A stretch of 64,000 nucleotides of DNA, from contig JAUKUA010000006.1 of the NCBI GenBank assembly GCA_030549175.1, positions 3,286,001 to 3,350,000 of the forward strand. Reading direction: 5' to 3'. The position numbers and the translations under genes were made by a program. Shown here in pieces: positions 1 to 10,697 of the stretch; the stretch's first letter is position 1, and every line of letters begins with the position of its first letter. Under the pieces are notes generated by a model that had not been told where the DNA came from, made no database searches, and saw only the letters and a program-made list of their open reading frames with translations. This stretch comes from Lasiosphaeris hirsuta. Lineage: Eukaryota > Ascomycota > Sordariomycetes > Sordariales > Lasiosphaeriaceae.

Positions 1-1
1 C

Positions 2-775
2 CTGAGCTACCTCGCCGTGCGCAGCGCCGTCGTGTCCCTCCGCTCCTCCGCCATCCACCTCCACTACACCTACCTCTCGGAGCCACCCTCACCCGATGCC
101 AATGCCGACCCCATGACGAACCCCTGGATTCGTCGGCTTGCGGAGCACATCACGCTCGTGCACCACCCGCCCGCCAATTCCACGGTGCAGTACGCCCATC
201 TCTCAGACACTATGCGACTGCAGTTCCTGCTCGAGGAGGGAGGCGTGTACATGGACATAGATGCCTTCGCGCTGCGGCCGTTCGACAAGCTGCTGGCGGC
301 GCCGCGGCCGCACGACGTGGTGCTCGGGGCCGAGGGCGGGAATCGCTGGGGTCTGTGCAACGCCGTCATGGCGGCGCGCGCCAACAGCTCGTTCATTGCG
401 CGCTGGCTGGCGTCGTACGACCACGTCGACTTCAGCCGCGAGTGGAACTACCACTCGGTGCTGCTGCCCAAGGAAATGGCCGAGGAGCACCCACACGAGG
501 TGTGCCGGCTGGCCCCGGACGCCTTCTTCTGGCCGACATGGACCTGGCGCCATGTCGACTGGATGCACGAGCCGCTGGGCCGCGAGGCCGCGCAGTACTG
601 GAAAGCCGAGATCGCCCGCCACGGCGGCAGCCTCTTCGACAACCAGCTCGCATACCATTCCTGGAGCCAGATGGCCTGGGATCGCTATCTCAAGCACTTG
701 AACCCCAGTGTGGTAAGGTCACGCGACACCCGCTTCAACCTCTTGGTGCGCCAGTTCATGGAGGATGACCTATAG
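2..775 (+). CDS. GT32-type glycosyltransferase (OCH1-like), 5' end cut by window
   Basis: The reading frame is open from base 2 and ends at the stop at 773-775, so about 257 C-terminal residues are visible and the start lies outside the window. The key feature is the DXD sugar-nucleotide/metal site in EEGGVYMDIDAFALRPFD, preceded by SDTMRLQFLLEEGG. This is the hallmark of the DXD glycosyltransferase family (GT32, OCH1/capsular polysaccharide type). Further on is the usual segment describing a person-in-row 'NRWGLCNAVMAARANSSF' block and a late His-Ser-Trp (YHSWSQ). Family members are Golgi type II membrane enzymes that transfer mannose or another sugar to glycans; the membrane anchor would be upstream of the window. 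It is followed by a GT15 and a GT69 gene, so it is probably part of a glycan locus. Acceptor and donor sugar cannot be told from the sequence. Confidence 0.85.
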   Translation: MSYLAVRSAVVSLRSSAIHLHYTYLSEPPSPDANADPMTNPWIRRLAEHITLVHHPPANSTVQYAHLSDTMRLQFLLEEGGVYMDIDAFALRPFDKLLAAPRPHDVVLGAEGGNRWGLCNAVMAARANSSFIARWLASYDHVDFSREWNYHSVLLPKEMAEEHPHEVCRLAPDAFFWPTWTWRHVDWMHEPLGREAAQYWKAEIARHGGSLFDNQLAYHSWSQMAWDRYLKHLNPSVVRSRDTRFNLLVRQFMEDDL

Positions 776-1776
776 TATGGGTTATTCTTCATGATAATGG
801 CGGTACCCTGGGAAACAGCGGACGCCACAGATGCCTCCGAATGTTGTCGTGACTTGGGACATTATGCGCCAAAAGTTGCTGGCGGGGGAGAGAAAATGGC
901 GATGGCAATGGACATCCATATTCCAGTCATCGAAAGTTATCGTCGTGGTCGACAAGAGGGCGGTGTACAGAACTGGCTGACAAAGTCCGGTCAGAAAACG
1001 GAAGCCCAATTAGTTTTCATCGGCGGTGTTTTGCTCCCCTTTCCCCTTTCGAACCAACTGCGCCGTGCTATTGACCTCGGAGCAATCATTTGGCGACTGG
1101 GATTGGCCTGCCGCGTTTCCCACCAAAAGCTTATCACGACGGCATAAATCCTTCGAGATCACTTCCTCCACCTTCCCTCCCACCCTACGCTAGCTCCCGC
1201 TTGTTGGGGTCTAGACTCTACCTAACCCCTGTATCCATAGGTAGCCTTAGGGACCTTTGTTGTTGTATTTTCAATTGTTCGAGTATTTTTGTCAGATATG
1301 ATACGGGCAAGCATGAAACGTATATCCGAGCCTGCGAGCCGGACGGGATGGACCGGGTGTGGGGAGTATATTGGGAGTACGAGTAATTATCAGCATATAC
1401 GTAAAAAGGAAAAAGTACCAATGACCCTACCAGTCCAGGCGGGAGTAGTGGACCAATAAGACCAACAAGACAAGCCAACACAACCCAATCTCAAGAAAGT
1501 CAGAGCGTAAACAGCCAACCCAACCCTTCGTTGACTTTTCCTACAACCTAAACTCCTTCGTTTTACAAAATGTGTATTAAATGCCATTCCGACCAATGCT
1601 TCAACAGAACTCCGTTCCAGGTTGCCAAACCCAATCCATCCCGAAACAGATTTGCCTAGATCGCTTGTCTCCCATGCGCAAAACAAGGGTATCCTATCCA
1701 AAGAAACCGCGCCAGATATGCTCCAACTCATTGATCCACTACGATGCAAAACCCGTCTTCGTCTCTCCAAGTCATA
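776..1776. other. Intergenic, convergent 3' regions
   Basis: About 1 kb between the ends of the GT32 and GT15 genes, which converge. Only short, low-quality open frames are seen. No RNA gene or repeat was recognised. Confidence 0.6.
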
Positions 1777-3240
1777 TTAAAGAAACCAACCGAGAAATGT
1801 CTCCCATGATGGCGGCTGCTTGGCCGTGTTGGGCTTCTTGAGCCTGTTCAAGCACCGCCTCCCGAAATTTACGGTTCGCGACCCGTCGCATTCGCACCGG
1901 CATCCGATGCCGCCATCGCGCTCTGGTGCCCACGACGAGGAGCCGCCGCCGAGGAGCTCCGAGCTTGGTAACTGTCCGCCAGGCGCATTCGCGGGACATT
2001 GGAAGAACCAGTCGTGTCTGTATCCAAAATCCTCGAAGTGGTGCACTTTGTGCGCGTCGAGGAGCATGGCGAGAGCGAGGGAATGGACCGCCGCATCACC
2101 CCACTAGCCCACGGGGAAAGTATCAGTAACACGAAGTCTTCTTGAACCATTGCGAATGCTGCACTTACCCTTTCTGTGTAGAATTTCCCCGTTTTGTCCA
2201 GGTACTCAAACAGGTCTTGGTAGTCTCTTCTCCGGAAAAAGTCGAGGTTGGCAATCTCAAAATTGCTCCAGTAATGGCAGAGGCTCCAGCCGTCGCCCAA
2301 GCGATCGCGATGCCGGAACCAACTGAGCAAGGACCGGACTGGCCAAGGCGCCCAAGAGGGCGATACCATGGATTTCCACAACTGCGTAGTGCGGAGGTTG
2401 TGTTGCTCTTTCCAATCGGCAATCTCACGGAAGAGGGTTGGGCATGTCGCGGGCTCCTCTGGCAGCGAGATGGTGTAGCCGTACACTTTGTCGCGCCTAG
2501 CCATCTCGACGAAGGGGTCGTATGTGATGGAGCAGTGGAAGTCGACATCGGGCTCTATGCGCCAATACCAGCTATACTGCTTCAACGCCTCGAGGGTGTA
2601 GAACTTCCTTTACCGAGATGTCAGCACCTTCCAGCGTCCCCATCCTGAGCAAGTCACCAAAAACGCACCCAGAATAGAACCGGCACATATGATGGTACGT
2701 CTCCATGCCCGCATATAATATTCCCTCACGCCCCTGTCTCGCGATACTCTCCCTCGCCCTGTCGACATCCATCCATGCGGGGAACGTCCACTCCGCCTGC
2801 GGTATGACCTCGAACCTCGCCTCGCCGCTCACTGTCGCATTCATAACCGTGACAAATTCGTCGTCCCACGCCTCATCGTTCAGAAAGACAATCGGATAGT
2901 GAAACCATCGGTTGAAATGTCTCTCAATGCTCTCCACTGTCCGCTTTGCCTCGGCCAGCTCACCGTTGCGCGCTAGCATAACGAGCGCCGCGTTCTCGCG
3001 CGGCGCGGTCACGTCGGGTTCTCGGCAGGTTGTAGCGAAGGGCTCGTCGAGCTCGGTGGTAGGGCGGCGAACAGAGTACTGTTGCGCGTGAAAAATAACG
3101 TCGGTCAGGGCAGCGAGAGCAAGGAGAAGGAGGGCGATGCGCGATTGTCGGCTGAGAAGGAGTCGGCTGAGGAGTCGGGTGACGGGGCCGCGACGGCGGT
3201 GATGTAGGGGCGCACCCGTTGGGAGGATGCGGCGGAGCAT
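1777..3240 (-). CDS. GT15 alpha-1,2-mannosyltransferase (KRE2/MNT1/KTR family)
   Basis: Three exons: 3240-2669, 2607-2169 and 2103-1777, giving 445 residues. The introns (2608-2668 and 2104-2168) start GTGCGT and GTAAGT, and the phases add up. A short basic N-terminus is followed by a hydrophobic stretch (IALLLLALAALTDVIF, about residues 35-50), as in type II Golgi membrane enzymes. Family hallmarks are all present: the N-terminal 'NGELAEAKRTVESIERHFN' block, YWRIEPDVDFHC, the HYWSNFEIA block carrying the conserved Glu, and, across the second splice junction, FYTER/WGDAAVHS followed by HHFEDFGYRHDWFFQCP. These enzymes use GDP-mannose to extend O- and N-linked mannans. The C-terminus adds a basic tail with several Cys. 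It lies between GT32 and GT69 genes. Confidence in the exon model is high because the junction restores the ER-WGD motif. Confidence 0.93.
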
Positions 3241-5505
3241 GGTTCGCCGCGATATGTATGTGCTGTTCTCTTCAAGATTTTATATTCTTGTTGGGGTTGG
3301 GCGCTCGGGAGGTTCCATATCCCTTCCCCGTGAGGGAAAGTGGTTCGATTGAGGAAGAATGGGACGAGGAAGCTAGGGAGAAGTCGGACCGACCGCTATG
3401 TGAGGGCTTATTGATAGTGTAAAATCCTTTGTTCAATTCCTGAACCCGTCCTCAAGCTGTATCGTTTGAAGCCTCTGACTGCCTGAAGTTAGCTGCTAAC
3501 AAAGCTTCAAATGCCGTTTCGGGGGCTTCTTCAAAGAATCGGTGGGCAGGGGGGTGGCGGTCGTCCGGAAGTTCGGATCATAGTACCTAGCTGCGGCTGT
3601 CGTACATAAATCCGTGGAAATACAAGGTATGCAGTCGAAAAGGACAGCCCCAATGTATTCCGGTTCTTTTCGGAGTGTAATAAATGGTAACTTCGGGTCA
3701 ATTGCAAAAGTCGTAGGCGGTCTCAGCGAGCGAAGGATGGTGACTTTTCCCTTGTGACGTCCATTTTTGTTTGTTTGACTTCGGCATATTCCACCCCTGC
3801 AGCAACCTAACCTACGCCGCACTAGTAACCACAGACGGGATGCACTTGCCGATCCAAGATCGTGGTGGCGCTTGCTAGCCGGACTCGGGGAGCCCAGGCA
3901 AGTCGGAGCTTTCGGTTGTGGTCAACACTACCAATTGGCAAGAAACAGAGGCACAGAGGACACACCGTTCACAGTACAGCAAACCAACTAGACTCATACA
4001 TTGGATCACGGCCGGCTCCCAACTTATTTGCACAAACGCCAGCTTCTTCTATGAACTACTACGGAATCGTCGGCCTCCGTCGAATACGAGTACGTCGTCA
4101 TCCGACGAGCTATGGTTGGTTGATGAACTTTGCTGAAAGTCCCCGCCCAAGCTTCGATTTCTCAGTAATCTTGGCACCATCTCCCCTCAAAAAAAAAGTT
4201 GGACGAATGGAAGTAAAGTCGACACTGACACATTTCCTCACCATGCCGCGCAGCAGACTCAGCCCCCTATTACCATTTACCATCTCATTGCTACCAGCTT
4301 GGCGCTCGTCAGTGTGAATATGCCTATACAACGGCGCAGCTGCGTTCATATGTGCTAGCATAGTATACACAGGTTCCTTGGTTCGGTATATTGGTCCCTT
4401 CAAACTCGTCAGGGGTTGAACCTTATGGTTACTGACAACCATATCCCCTTGCTTAGCCCCAGCCCAGCACGCCTAGTGCTCGGTCGTCGATGACGACGAC
4501 TTTTAGGCTACAGGTATCAAGACGGGGCCAGGTGTACCGAAAGTTACAAGCAGCAGAGCCCATGTGTCGTGCAGAGCTGATGAGCGAAATGGCATGGTAA
4601 TTACAGTGTATATACACTGTAATACGATCATGTATCTGGTATCCCTCTGGTTCCGGTGTGACAAGCGAAAGCCGGTCCACATCGGCTATAGTAGTAAGGC
4701 TCGCTAATAATCCGTACCTTACCTACCCAGCCAGTCCCGTCTTGCCGTCCCGCTCCCGTGATAACATCAGTCCGTTGGCTTTGGGTATAGGCCGAAGTAC
4801 AGTTCATCGGTAACGATGGATTGCAACATGGTCTTTAGATCCAAAGAGCATGTCACTCAATCCACCTCAGGCATAGTATTACGACTGGCATATCATACTG
4901 CCTAGACCCCTTGGAAGCTGCCCATCCCAGTAGCATATAGCCTTGGTCTAGTCATTTCGTAGCAGAAGTTGATTACACTCGAGAGCCACTTGCTAGGTAC
5001 CTAAGGTAGCTAGGTAGGTAGGCAGGTGCCCACACTTTTTGATTGACTTGCAGCGCTTGAACCCAAGGGGTGCTTGGCCCGTGCCATTGCCGTCCAATCC
5101 GTTTGATGGCACCGCTGATCGCACCGCGGACCTGTTGTGGCAGGTGCCTTGCACATAGGTACAGGGAGGAACGACCGTCAACAAGGCCACCTACCCACAC
5201 TGCCCGTCAAACGTCCACATCGACATTCGCGTTCATGTCAAACTCATGAAAGTCTTCGTTTCTTCAACGTGGCACAGGCAGCCCTTTGCAACTCAATAAC
5301 ACACCGGCATTTGCTCTTCAGTCGCCCGAGCTCGCCTAGTGTATGGCGTCCGTCTTCCATGTCAGATTTTAAATTCTTTTTGTCAGCAATCCTGTGTCTC
5401 GACGCTGATGAATACCTTCGTCTCACCTTGATCTACCAAAATTATTATCTACCTACCCAGTAACTGACGAGTGCATGTGGGTGCCGCCAAGAAGGCGTCC
5501 TCGGC
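3241..5505. other. Intergenic between divergent GT15 and GT69 genes
   Basis: A 2.26-kb stretch that must contain both promoters. No convincing gene is visible. It carries a 24-bp perfect palindrome (separate entry) and patches of GGTA/CCTA-rich sequence around 5000-5030. Confidence 0.6.
4600..4623. repeat. 24-bp perfect palindrome
   Basis: The half-site ATTACAGTGTAT is followed directly by its reverse complement with no spacer. It lies about 0.9 kb upstream of the GT69 start and 1.36 kb upstream of the GT15 start. It could be a dimeric regulator site or a cruciform-prone sequence; no known consensus was matched. Confidence 0.8.
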
Positions 5506-7101
5506 ATGGACATTGAACTGGGGCCTGGCGACAAAGAAGAAAGTCGACATCTCAGCTCAGAATCAGGGGCGACTCTTGTTGGGAGATGGCTCTTCTCACG
5601 TATCCGAACGCTTAGACGGCCAGTCAAGCAACGCCGACTGATTTTCCCCCTTCTTTTTATGACCCTCCTCTTATTCACACTGACACCTATTTGCATCCCT
5701 TCTTATACCCGCCTCCCTTCGCATTACCAAGCGCTCAACGAAGGATGCAAAGGGCCCAGTCCCAAAACCGCCTGTGCGAACCCACGTGGGGAGAAAATCT
5801 TCATCGCAGCTATCCTATACGATGAGAACGGGACCCTGGCTGGCGGCATATGGGGCCGTCGCGTGCTGGCCCTCATCAACCTACTTGGACCCGAAAACGT
5901 ATTTCTCAGTATCTACGAGAACGACAGCGGAGTCCGGGGGCAGACTGCCTTAGCCGCGTTCAAGAAATTGGTGCCGTGTCCCAATCACATTGTCAGCGAA
6001 GAGCACCTTTCTCTCACTGGGTTCTACAACATCACCTTTCCTAACGGGAGCCAACGAACTAAACGCGTTGCCTATCTATCGGAGCTACGCAACCGCGCAC
6101 TTCAGCCCCTCGACGATTTTGAAGACGATCGCGGTATTGTCAAGTTCGACAAAGTCCTATTCCTGAATGACGCTGCCTTTGAGCCGATGGATGCAGCCCA
6201 TTTACTCTTCAACACAAATCAGGGGCCGGATGGCCGAGCAAGCTATGTAGCCGCTTGTGCTGTGGACTGGTTTCACCCCTTCCGTACTTACGATGTCTAC
6301 GCGCTAAGAGACGCCGAAGGCTACGCAAACTACCAAACACTTTTTCCCTTCTTCGGCAAGAAGGGCAATGCCCAATCGCGTGCCGATGTCCTCCGACAGA
6401 GCGATGCAGTCCGAGTGAAGTCATGCTGGGGCGGCATGATGGCAATGCAGGCTGAATACATCCAGAACCTGAACAAGTACCTACCGTCATCCGCCTTCGA
6501 GACCGTCAACGGCCACGTCATCGACCCCGATCACCCTCACAATGCTACAGCGCCCGTGCGATTCCGCTACGAGCCTGGTGTTTTCTACGATGCTTGCGAA
6601 TGCTGCCTCTTCTCAGCCGACCTGGAGCAAGTCGCGCGCCGAGCTGGGGCCGCCGAGACGGGAATCTACGCTAATCCCTTCGTCCGTGTCGCCTACACCG
6701 AGGACGTCCTGCGCTGGCTGCCGTACGTGAAGCGCTGGGAGCGTCTCTTCGTCCTGGCGTTTACGTTTCAGAGCTGGTTCACGCCCGCGGCTGAGAACCC
6801 GTACCGCGCCGTCAAAGAGGGTGAGCCCTTTACTGAGGAGATTTGGGACGGCGAGGGGTGGCGTCTTGTCAACCGCGTCGGGCGCAACGGCATGTTCTGC
6901 GGGATTCGGGACATGCAGGTCCTCCGGAAGGAAGGCGCGAAACCGGGCAAGTTGAGCTACAACTGGGTCAACACGAGAAGGCCGCCAGGTCAAACCCTGC
7001 AGTTCCGGAGCTGGTGGGGCCCAGAGCTGTCAGCCAACTGGCGCGAGGAATATATGGCGACGGCACCTGCGGAGCGTGATGCTTTTTTTGAGTTTGAGTG
7101 A
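5506..7101 (+). CDS. GT69 mannosyltransferase (CAP59/CMT1 family)
   Basis: A single-exon gene of 531 residues. A basic N-terminus is followed by one membrane segment (about residues 48-65, LIFPLLFMTLLLFTLTP), so it is probably a type II Golgi membrane protein. The lumenal part has the family pattern in order: IFIAAILYDENGTLAGGIWG, the NVFLSIYENDSGV block, KVLFLNDAAFEP, a cytosine-rich conserved ACAVDWFHPFRTYDVYALRD, and VKSCWGGMMAMQA. These match the cryptococcal mannosyltransferase 1 family, whose members include alpha-1,3-mannosyltransferases and capsule-associated CAP59/CAP60. In filamentous fungi the family is widespread and its glycan products are mostly unknown. The neighbours are GT15 and GT32 genes. 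The first ATG is used; nothing in frame upstream argues for another start. Confidence 0.92.
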   Translation: MDIELGPGDKEESRHLSSESGATLVGRWLFSRIRTLRRPVKQRRLIFPLLFMTLLLFTLTPICIPSYTRLPSHYQALNEGCKGPSPKTACANPRGEKIFIAAILYDENGTLAGGIWGRRVLALINLLGPENVFLSIYENDSGVRGQTALAAFKKLVPCPNHIVSEEHLSLTGFYNITFPNGSQRTKRVAYLSELRNRALQPLDDFEDDRGIVKFDKVLFLNDAAFEPMDAAHLLFNTNQGPDGRASYVAACAVDWFHPFRTYDVYALRDAEGYANYQTLFPFFGKKGNAQSRADVLRQSDAVRVKSCWGGMMAMQAEYIQNLNKYLPSSAFETVNGHVIDPDHPHNATAPVRFRYEPGVFYDACECCLFSADLEQVARRAGAAETGIYANPFVRVAYTEDVLRWLPYVKRWERLFVLAFTFQSWFTPAAENPYRAVKEGEPFTEEIWDGEGWRLVNRVGRNGMFCGIRDMQVLRKEGAKPGKLSYNWVNTRRPPGQTLQFRSWWGPELSANWREEYMATAPAERDAFFEFE

Positions 7102-7403
7102 ATCAATTGGGTATAGAAAGGGCCTGGCTTTTTCACGGTCTGTGTTTGGGGCTGGTGCGAAGTTCTATGTTCAGAGAATAGTGGGGGTGAGATCGGGTAT
7201 AACTTCGCTTAGCGCGAGTTACATCGCCAAGTCAAGACAGCGTAGCAAGCCACCGTATCTGATGTGCATATATACATACGTTGGGCTGACCGTAAAAGGG
7301 AGTCTGAGATTAGAAACCCCAATAGAAACCGGTATGGCGGAGTTCATCATCTCGCGGCTCCATAGCAGACCGATTAAGGCTCCACGTCTCAACAACACCA
7401 CAA

Positions 7404-7490
7404 GGTCCTATAGTGTAGTTGGTTATCACATGGGATTCTGAGCATGTCCCCAAGCTTCCCGTGACCCAGGTTCGAATCCTGGTAGGACCT
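7404..7490 (+). tRNA. tRNA-Gln (anticodon CTG) with 14-nt intron
   Basis: The acceptor stem GGTCCTA/TAGGACC pairs fully, with discriminator T at 7490. The A-box region TAGTGTAGTTGG and the T-arm CCAGG-TTCGAAT-CCTGG are canonical. The anticodon stem TGGGA/TCCCG closes a loop with CTG at 7438-7440 followed by A37, and the extra 14 nt (7442-7455) sit exactly at the canonical tRNA intron site. The exact intron ends are inferred from pairing. Confidence 0.9.
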
Positions 7491-7499
7491 CTACCGTTC

Positions 7500-7504
7500 T
7501 TTTT
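7500..7504 (+). terminator. Pol III terminator of tRNA-Gln
   Basis: A T5 run starting 10 bases after the tRNA end, inside the wider sequence TTCTTTTT. Confidence 0.7.
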
Positions 7505-8133
7505 GACGGTGAACTCCCGGGCGGGCAGCCGCCGGGAGGTGTCATTGCCAGCGATGGCTGGACGCTCAGCATGTGCCCCTATTTTTCGACTCAGGACATT
7601 ATTGAAAGCCTTGGAAATGAGCAACTTTTTGAAGCCTGAGAAGGAGGCATTCCTGAGAATAAGAGGTATTTTGTGTTTTCATCCAGGCCTTTGTCAGACC
7701 CTGCTGTTTTTATTGGCTGGAATGATGCTCATACAGAACCCCGCCCCAAACCTCAGCGCGACATCGCCGGCTCCCATCAGGGATTACCACCCTGTGGTGA
7801 TGGCCAAAAGGGAGCGAGGAAAGTGCCGGCATGGCCCCTGAGTCGCCTGGTTGCGGTAAAAGCTAAATCGAATTGGGACAAGAAGTAAAAATGTGTTTCC
7901 AATTGGGGGATTGGGGAGCAATCATCAGTACTGTTGACCTTCAACCCTGTCGAGAAGCGCGGCCGCTTGGGAAGCAGTGCGAAGAATGAGTCACCAGACC
8001 ACGAACTATAACATGCATCAGATTCCTAGCTTTTGGGAGAATTGACCTCCAAAGCATGCATCCTTAGGTTATCTTTCGATTTGCGTCAGGAACCTGCCTA
8101 CCTGCTGACAGCTCATCCCAAAGTCATCAATAA
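7505..8133. other. Intergenic, with a TGAGTCA site
   Basis: About 630 bp without a supported gene. TGAGTCA, the reverse complement of the CPC1/GCN4 site TGACTCA, is at 7987-7993, about 140 bp before the GNAT start. It may place that gene under general amino-acid control, or it may occur by chance. Confidence 0.5.
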
Positions 8134-8744
8134 ATGGAGAACAAGAACTTCGCACCGAGTGCCGAAGGGGGAACATGGACGAAGGGGCATAGCAGTGGCG
8201 CGCAGTATCTCTGCACAACTCATTTCGATATTGGCAATGTCATTGACCCCCTGAATGCAGCCTTCGCCTCGGACCTGCTGTGGTGGACGTCCCCACTGGA
8301 TAATGAAGAGTTGGTGAAGCTCGTCCAAAACTCAATGTGTTTTGCAGTCTTCCAAACTGGTACGGCAGGTAAAGACTCATCTCATTCGCTCCCCTACCAT
8401 AGCTCCCATTACTAAACAGAGGTACAGACGCCAATCAACACCTAGTAGGCTTTGGTCGTCTCATAACCGACCGCGTCACGTTTGCTTACCTGACGGACGT
8501 TTTCGTCCTGCCGGAGCACCAAGGAAAGGGGGTCGGCCGGTGGATGATGGGCTGCGTCAACGAAGTCCTGGGCTTCTGGCCGCACTTGCGAGGATGCCTG
8601 CTGCTTACCGGCGATCCGAAAGCGCTGAAGTTCTACTACGAAACGCTGGGAGCTGAAGACATCAAGAAGGTCGTTCCAGGGCTAGTCGCCCTAGAAAAGG
8701 TTGGACCGGCAATGAAGCAGAACTCGCACCCGCCGGCCGAGTAA
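8134..8744 (+). CDS. GNAT-family N-acetyltransferase
   Basis: Two exons, 8134-8368 and 8422-8744, giving 185 residues. The intron starts GTAAAG and has an ACTAAAC branch point just before the acceptor; a second AG six bases on (8427) would also keep frame and drop two residues. The C-terminal exon has the GNAT core: VGFGRLITDRVTFAYLTDVF (beta4), then VLPEHQGKGVGRWMM, whose Q-G-K-G-V-G binds the acetyl-CoA pyrophosphate, then a late LKFYYETLGA motif. The acetylated substrate cannot be told; fungal relatives are usually annotated simply as acetyltransferases. A possible CPC1 site lies upstream. It is convergent with TRM7, whose stop is 115 bp away. Confidence 0.88.
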
Positions 8745-8858
8745 CGGCCGAGACAAAACCGGAAGGTGAGACATCAAAGGGAGCGAAAGCTACCCACGAG
8801 AAAGCAAAGTCATCGCATATGTTCATTAGACTTTTCGACTAGGCAGAGAAACAAAATG

Positions 8859-10158
8859 TCACCCACTCTTTGGTGTGTGGCTGTACGCCCCGCCGTTAGC
8901 CCTCCTGAGCTCAATGGCCCGCTTGTAAGGGGGCGCCGTAGGCGGCTGGACCGGGTCCAGCGAGACATAGTTATCTGGCAGCCTGTACGAGGCGTCCGAG
9001 TCGTAGGACGACAGGTCGCCGCAGGCCACAAAGGGAGCGATCCACCTGACGCCGTCCCTCGGCTCCTCGACAGTGAGGTCCTCGACCTCAACATCCCAAA
9101 TCCCATCCTCATCCGGCCCGGCCGGTGCCCTTTCGGGGACCGCATCCCAGGCCCCCGTCTCCCCATTCTGCAACGCACCCGGCGCTGCCGTAATAGGCAA
9201 CGTGGCACGGCGCTCGGCGAGCATCTCGGGTAGGCGGGCGCCGACGCCGAGGGGCTCCTCGAGGCTGGCGTGGAAGCCGGCGGGGGGCTTGAAGTCGAGG
9301 CAAACGATGAAGGCCTCGACGGAGCTGGCGCGCGACGAGCGCGGCTTAGCGACGTGGACGCGGTTGAAGAAGACCTTGAGCTGGGCGTACAGCAGGTCGA
9401 CGTTGCGGCCGCGGAAGATCTTAGCCACGAACTTGCCGCCCGGCTTGAGCACGCATAGCGCCAGGTTGAGGGCCGCGAAGAGCAGCTGAGATTGCACGTA
9501 GATGTCAAGGTCGTGGAGCCCCGTCACGTCGGGCGCACCGTCGCTGAGGACCAGGTCAACGCGGTGGGTGGATGATTGCGGCTGCTGGTTGGGGGACTTG
9601 CCAATATCGGCAGCGGCCGAGTAGTCCGGGTCGAGGGCATTGAGGAGGAGCGGGACGGTCGCTGGGTGCGTGATGTCGGCACGCAGGGTGATGATGCCCG
9701 GTAGGGGGCTGATGGGCTGCAGGTCGATGGAGACGATCTTGACGCCTCTCCGGGGCTTGGGGGCTGCCTTTTCCGCGGGCTTGGGTTCTTCAGAGATGGG
9801 CTCCATCTGGCTGTTCGACTCCCGGTCCGGGTCAAAGACGCGGAGCATCTGCTGGCGAAGCTTGGCTTCCCGATCTTGCCATGCGCAACAACCGAATGAC
9901 TCCCCCTTGATGAGAACTCTTGACAAGACCTGCGACCAGCTTCCGGGCGCAGCACATAGGTCTACGACCCGGGTGACATCCTCAAAAAGGTTGAACTCTT
10001 GGGTTGGTGTCAGTGGAAGGTGCTTCGTCCGCAGTCCCGGAGGAGCGGGGCTCACCTTCGTCCAACTGAAGGAGTTTGAATGCTGACCTTGCACGCCATC
10101 CTTGCTCTTTTGCCAGCCGGTAGTAGGCGTCGCGTTTGTCCTTGGACGATTTTCCCAT
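8859..10158 (-). CDS. TRM7: tRNA (cytidine/guanosine 32/34-2'-O)-methyltransferase TRM7
   Basis: Two exons, 10158-10056 and 9997-8859, giving 413 residues; the intron restores the conserved [14 protein letters not shown]. FtsJ/RrmJ-type enzyme that 2'-O-methylates positions 32 and 34 of the tRNA anticodon loop. The N-terminus [19 protein letters not shown] followed by [13 protein letters not shown] is diagnostic of TRM7 and supplies the first catalytic Lys. The SAM-binding motif [17 protein letters not shown], the [11 protein letters not shown]sp, the GGKFVAKIF Lys and the [13 protein letters not shown]lu complete the K-D-K-E tetrad. An insert of about 50 polar residues, rich in Glu, Pro and Lys, separates the SAM motif from [15 protein letters not shown], and a long C-terminal tail follows; both are common in fungal TRM7. 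I chose the ATG at MGKSS rather than an upstream one because the family begins there. It is divergent from MAK5. Confidence 0.95.
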
Positions 10159-10697
10159 TTTGACCAACGACAGCGATGACCGTCTCACAAGTTAAATGTC
10201 AGGGGGCTCGAGCTGCGAAAGTGATTTGAGTCAAACACAGTCCTTAGCGTTTCAGCGGGTGGGTGCCCACTTCTGGAATCTGGGGAAATGCCAAGTTGGG
10301 CACATGTGGGGGCCGAAACTAGGGCCTTTTCCTACCCTTACCTTCCCAAGCCCTCGAAAGAAGGCAAAAGGGTAATAATTATGCAAAAAAAAACCCCCCC
10401 AAAAAACACAGCTTGGGATGCTTAGACCAAGATCTCACGAGGCCGACATAAAACATATGATGATGCAGAAGAAACTCATCGTAGTTGACTCAAAGGAAGC
10501 ACTTGAGCAATTCATTGGCAGGCACCTCAGCGACATCGAGGGGTTAGGGTTACAAATGGCATTCGGCAAAGGTGGGGCCAAAAGCTTGAGCGACCTGTAA
10601 AATGCGCCAACCGACAATTTTTCATGCTACAAGAACTCATCACATCAAGTTTCACGAACCAAGCGTGAAATCTCTCTCTTTCACAATATACCCCACT
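10159..10697. promoter_or_regulatory. Shared bidirectional promoter of TRM7 and MAK5
   Basis: 539 bp between the two start codons. It carries two perfect CPC1/GCN4-type sites: TGAGTCA at 10227-10233 and TGACTCA at 10486-10492. It also carries a telomere-like TTAGGGTTA at 10544-10552, which resembles the Tbf1 site used in front of ribosome-biogenesis and snoRNA genes in yeast. Motif matches are seen directly; their function is inferred. Confidence 0.55.

Noticed and set aside
8810..9508. 232-codon minus-strand frame overlapping TRM7
   Set aside because: Ser/Arg-rich wrong-frame reading of the TRM7 coding strand.
10418..10600. 60-codon plus-strand frame in the TRM7/MAK5 promoter
   Set aside because: Short, unconserved in appearance, and sits inside a promoter with several regulatory-like sites.
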